22,518 nucleotides of DNA from IMG/VR virus record IMGVR_UViG_3300008448_000723, positions 1-22,518 of that record; one strand, given 5' to 3'. A model generated the notes under the pieces. That model was not told the DNA's origin. It ran no database searches and worked only from the letters and a program-made list of their open reading frames with translations. The stretch comes from a virus. A program made the position numbers and the translations under genes. Below are positions 20,152-22,518 of the stretch, piece after piece (the first letter of the stretch is position 1; every line of letters starts with the position of its first letter).

Positions 20152-21489
20152 TTACATCAAGTTAGAAATCTTGAATGCACGATAGTACAAGTTAGCTCTA
20201 GCGGTCAATGCGCCAACGCCTTGTGTAGCACCTTCTGCAAATGGGTTAGCAACTAGACCATAACGTGTCTTGAAGCCAATCTTTGGTTGGAAGTTGTTTG
20301 TATCAACTGCACGAACCATTTGTAGAGGAACGTATGGGCAGTAGAAAATACCTGCGTCATATGCGTTAGAACCCTTATAACCCATAACGGCAAACTCGGA
20401 TGTGGAGTTAGCAGCAAAATATGGATCGATGTACACTTTGATACGACCGAACAATGTACCAGCAAATGTATTGCCAGTATCGTCAACTGTCAAGTTAACT
20501 TGGCTGTTCAAAGCAGATTGGTAGTCCAAAAGACCAGCCATTGCCAAAGCAGAAGCAACGTCAGATGAACAGATCATCACGTTACCTTTACCACGACGGG
20601 TTGTCTTAGCGATTGTATTGGCTTCACGTTCCAATTGGAATGCCAAACCTTTAATCTTTTCAACCATCCAGCGACCGTTGGAGTCTGTATCCAAGTCAAA
20701 TGTACCTGCAGTAGTAGTACCAACTTGAGCACCAACTTTAGCAACAGAGTAAATTGTACGGATAACTTCACGGTTAATTTCAGCAAGAATTTCAGTTGAC
20801 AAGATGTTTGCCAATTCTGTTTCTGCGTCTAGACCATGAACTGCCTTCAAGTCTTGTGCCAATTCCATTGAGTACTCTGCCTTCAAAGCACGTGACTTTG
20901 CAGTAACAGAAACTTTCTCAATTGAGAAGCCCATTTCATTGAATGTCAAATCTTCAGCAACAGAAGTTGCCATTGCACCGCCAGTTGTAACTGTAGAAGC
21001 AAAAACGTTTTGGTTACCCAAAGCAGTATTAGCAGCCATAGAAATAGCTGTTTGTGTAGCTTTATCACCAGAGAAACCAGTGTTGGCTTCATTGTAGAAA
21101 GCTTCGACAGCACCGCCATTCACATCACGGTTAGTACCGTAAGTAGAACGCATTGCAAAGATCAATCCTGTTGGGCCTGTCATTGGTTGAACGCCAGCGA
21201 TATCATAAGCGATAAGGTTAGGCAAAGAACGGCGAACCAAGCTGATTAGGATTGGATCGAAACCGGCAACAGGGCCTGTTGCAGTAGAACCACCGGAATA
21301 ACCTGTGCCACCCAAAGAATTGGTTGGTGCAGTTTCCATCATCATACCAGATTGCTTCTGCATTTCTTGAGCTTGATTCTCAAGAATAACAGCAGTCACA
21401 GCCTTGCGGTATGGGTCAGTAATTTTTGGTAGTTCTGGGTGGTCAATGACCGTTGCCCATTTAGTCTGAAGTTGTTCAGAAAGTAACAT
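20152..21489 (-). CDS. 23: Major capsid protein gp23
   Basis: Main shell protein of the head. The 445 residues contain segments diagnostic of gp23, such as FDPILISLVRRSLPNLIAYDIAGVQPMTGPTGLIFAM (about 75-111), VSVTAKSRALKAEYSMELAQDLKAVHGLD (around 197-225) and AGIFYCPYVPLQMVRAVD. T4 gp23 is 521 residues and cleaved by gp21; here MMMETAPTNS suggests a cut after glutamate 52. The ATG follows AAGGAGAT. It lies directly downstream of the scaffold gene and ends just before a strong terminator. Confidence 0.97.
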   Translation of the reverse strand: MLLSEQLQTKWATVIDHPELPKITDPYRKAVTAVILENQAQEMQKQSGMMMETAPTNSLGGTGYSGGSTATGPVAGFDPILISLVRRSLPNLIAYDIAGVQPMTGPTGLIFAMRSTYGTNRDVNGGAVEAFYNEANTGFSGDKATQTAISMAANTALGNQNVFASTVTTGGAMATSVAEDLTFNEMGFSIEKVSVTAKSRALKAEYSMELAQDLKAVHGLDAETELANILSTEILAEINREVIRTIYSVAKVGAQVGTTTAGTFDLDTDSNGRWMVEKIKGLAFQLEREANTIAKTTRRGKGNVMICSSDVASALAMAGLLDYQSALNSQVNLTVDDTGNTFAGTLFGRIKVYIDPYFAANSTSEFAVMGYKGSNAYDAGIFYCPYVPLQMVRAVDTNNFQPKIGFKTRYGLVANPFAEGATQGVGALTARANLYYRAFKISNLM

Positions 21490-21506
21490 ATTTAATCTCC
21501 TTGATT

Positions 21507-21514
21507 AATTTATA
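21507..21514 (-). promoter_or_regulatory. Probable late promoter for gp23
   Basis: Minus strand TATAAATT (seven of eight bases of the late box TATAAATA) overlapping the gp22 stop codon and 18 bases before the gp23 ATG. The start would fall just before the AAGGAGAT ribosome binding site. Confidence 0.45.
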
Positions 21515-22518
21515 GTTTGGTTTTAGAAATAGCGTTAGCAACAGATGACACATATGGGTCGGCGCTTACTTGTTTCTTAGTTTCGCCTGCGTCTTCTGCA
21601 GATACCTGTTCGTGTAGTTGCTCTTCGTCTGCCTTTTTAACACCAGATGGGAAGTAGTTTTCACGGATTGTCTCAAGTTTGTTTTGGTATTCTTCCTCTG
21701 TGGAGAATTCAACGCTCTCTGCAAGCGATTTGATTTTTTCAACTTGAGTTTCTGTTAGGCCTTCGCAAACAGAACGGGTAACTTCTTGTTTTGTGGCTTC
21801 GATTAAAGACTTCTTGTAACCGATGCTCTTTTCAATTTCTTCATTTAATTTGGACTCTAACTGTTCCACTTTAGTTGCCAACTCATCAACCAATTCTACC
21901 TTGTCTTCAGGTACATTGATGTAGTTCTCAGCAAACAATTTGTGTAGACCAGAAATAAAGTCTTCGGCCAATTCAGCACGCAAACCGGATTCGATAGCGA
22001 TTGCGTTTTCTTCTAGCCATTGTTCAACTACGTAGTTAACATAGTCGTCTACTTTTTCTTCTAACTGAGTGCGTACAGACTCGATAGCTTCTTCAAGCAT
22101 ATCAGCATACTTAGCTTCAGTTTGTTCTTCGATTTGTTGAATACGGTCAATAACACGTGCTTCAAAAATTGTAGAGACTTTAGATTTGAATTCTTCTGAG
22201 ATGGTATTATCGTCAGCAAAAAGAGCGTCAACATCCTCTTTCATCTTTTCTTTCATCTTCATTTTCTCCATCATTGCTTTGTCTTCGGCTTCATCACCAT
22301 GCATTTCAGTTATTTTTTTAACTGCTTTACTAATACCAGTTAGACGTTTTTTTTCTCTCGCTTCTTCTTCATTGGAATATTGAGCCGCAGCAATTTTTAC
22401 ACGAGGATTTCTTGCTCTGTCGCTTGTGCGAGCCCAATTTGTTGAAGCACTAGAACTTTTAACTGCATCTTTACTGGCTTTATTTACATAAGAACCAAGA
22501 GTTGATTTTGACAATTCA
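21510..22518 (-). CDS. 22: Prohead core scaffold protein gp22, 5' end outside window
   Basis: Scaffold protein that forms the prohead core and is degraded on maturation. The visible part is about 336 residues, almost all helical and highly charged, with predicted coiled coils (EDKAMMEKMKMKEKMKED; VELVDELATKVEQLESKLNEEIEK) and no enzymatic motif. Near the N-terminus STLGSYVNKASKDAV and KKRLTGISKAVKKI resemble a motif shared by many phage prohead proteins. The only early start in view is a TTG at 22514, but the frame is open to the window edge, so I expect the true start to lie beyond it. Position before gp23 supports the call. T4 gp22 is 269 residues. Confidence 0.85.
   Translation of the reverse strand, partial: ELSKSTLGSYVNKASKDAVKSSSASTNWARTSDRARNPRVKIAAAQYSNEEEAREKKRLTGISKAVKKITEMHGDEAEDKAMMEKMKMKEKMKEDVDALFADDNTISEEFKSKVSTIFEARVIDRIQQIEEQTEAKYADMLEEAIESVRTQLEEKVDDYVNYVVEQWLEENAIAIESGLRAELAEDFISGLHKLFAENYINVPEDKVELVDELATKVEQLESKLNEEIEKSIGYKKSLIEATKQEVTRSVCEGLTETQVEKIKSLAESVEFSTEEEYQNKLETIRENYFPSGVKKADEEQLHEQVSAEDAGETKKQVSADPYVSSVANAISKTKL

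Overview
This window is a piece of the core genome of a T4-like (straight-tailed, Myoviridae-type) bacteriophage. Every convincing gene lies on the minus strand, so the biological reading order runs from the right edge (position 22518) to the left edge (position 1). The gene content and order (scaffold gp22, major capsid gp23, a gp19-type tail tube protein, UvsY, UvsW, an Sm-like protein, late sigma factor gp55, gp47, gp46, peptide deformylase, a CobS-type ATPase, gp45, gp44, gp62, RegA) resemble the distant T4-like phages of aquatic bacteria such as cyanophages and pelagiphages more than T4 itself. The sequence is AT-rich, genes are tightly packed with many ATGA or TAATG overlaps, and no photosynthesis gene is present. 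The host is a bacterium with a conventional sigma-70; I cannot name it.

Layout, in transcription order. Head and tail: the gp22 scaffold (cut by the window edge) and gp23, then a very strong terminator, then a tail tube protein. Recombination and late transcription: uvsY, uvsW, an Sm-like gene and gp55, followed by a late-type promoter and an HNH gene, then gp47, another HNH gene and gp46. Next come a small conserved gene, peptide deformylase and a 449-residue protein resembling the DruA/DUF4338 family, followed by a small cloverleaf-like RNA element and a terminator. A separately promoted block holds a 777-residue HExxH plus acidic linker plus VWA protein (CobT-like), a CobS/MoxR-type AAA+ ATPase and a small helix-turn-helix protein ending in a terminator. 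Then come a glycosyltransferase-like gene, a predicted dNTP hydrolase, the sliding clamp gp45, an unknown 466-residue insert, and the clamp-loader block gp44 / two small genes / gp62 / HNH / a duplicated gp62 tail / regA / a small gene.

Regulation is visible. Near-consensus sigma-70 promoters (TTGACA or TTGCCA, 16-17 bp spacers, TATAAT or TATACT) precede uvsY, the VWA gene (two), the ATPase, the HTH gene and gp45. A perfect T4-type late box (TATAAATA) precedes one HNH gene, and weaker late-like boxes precede gp23 and the tail tube gene. 

The most interesting observations are: an HNH gene next to gp62 that is bracketed by a duplication of the gp62 C-terminus; the CobS/CobT-like ATPase-protease-VWA pair; the DruA-like protein with a tRNA-like element at its 3' end; a promoter/hairpin arrangement at uvsY that would expose or hide its ribosome binding site depending on which promoter made the mRNA; and the unrecognised 466-residue gene between the clamp and clamp-loader genes.
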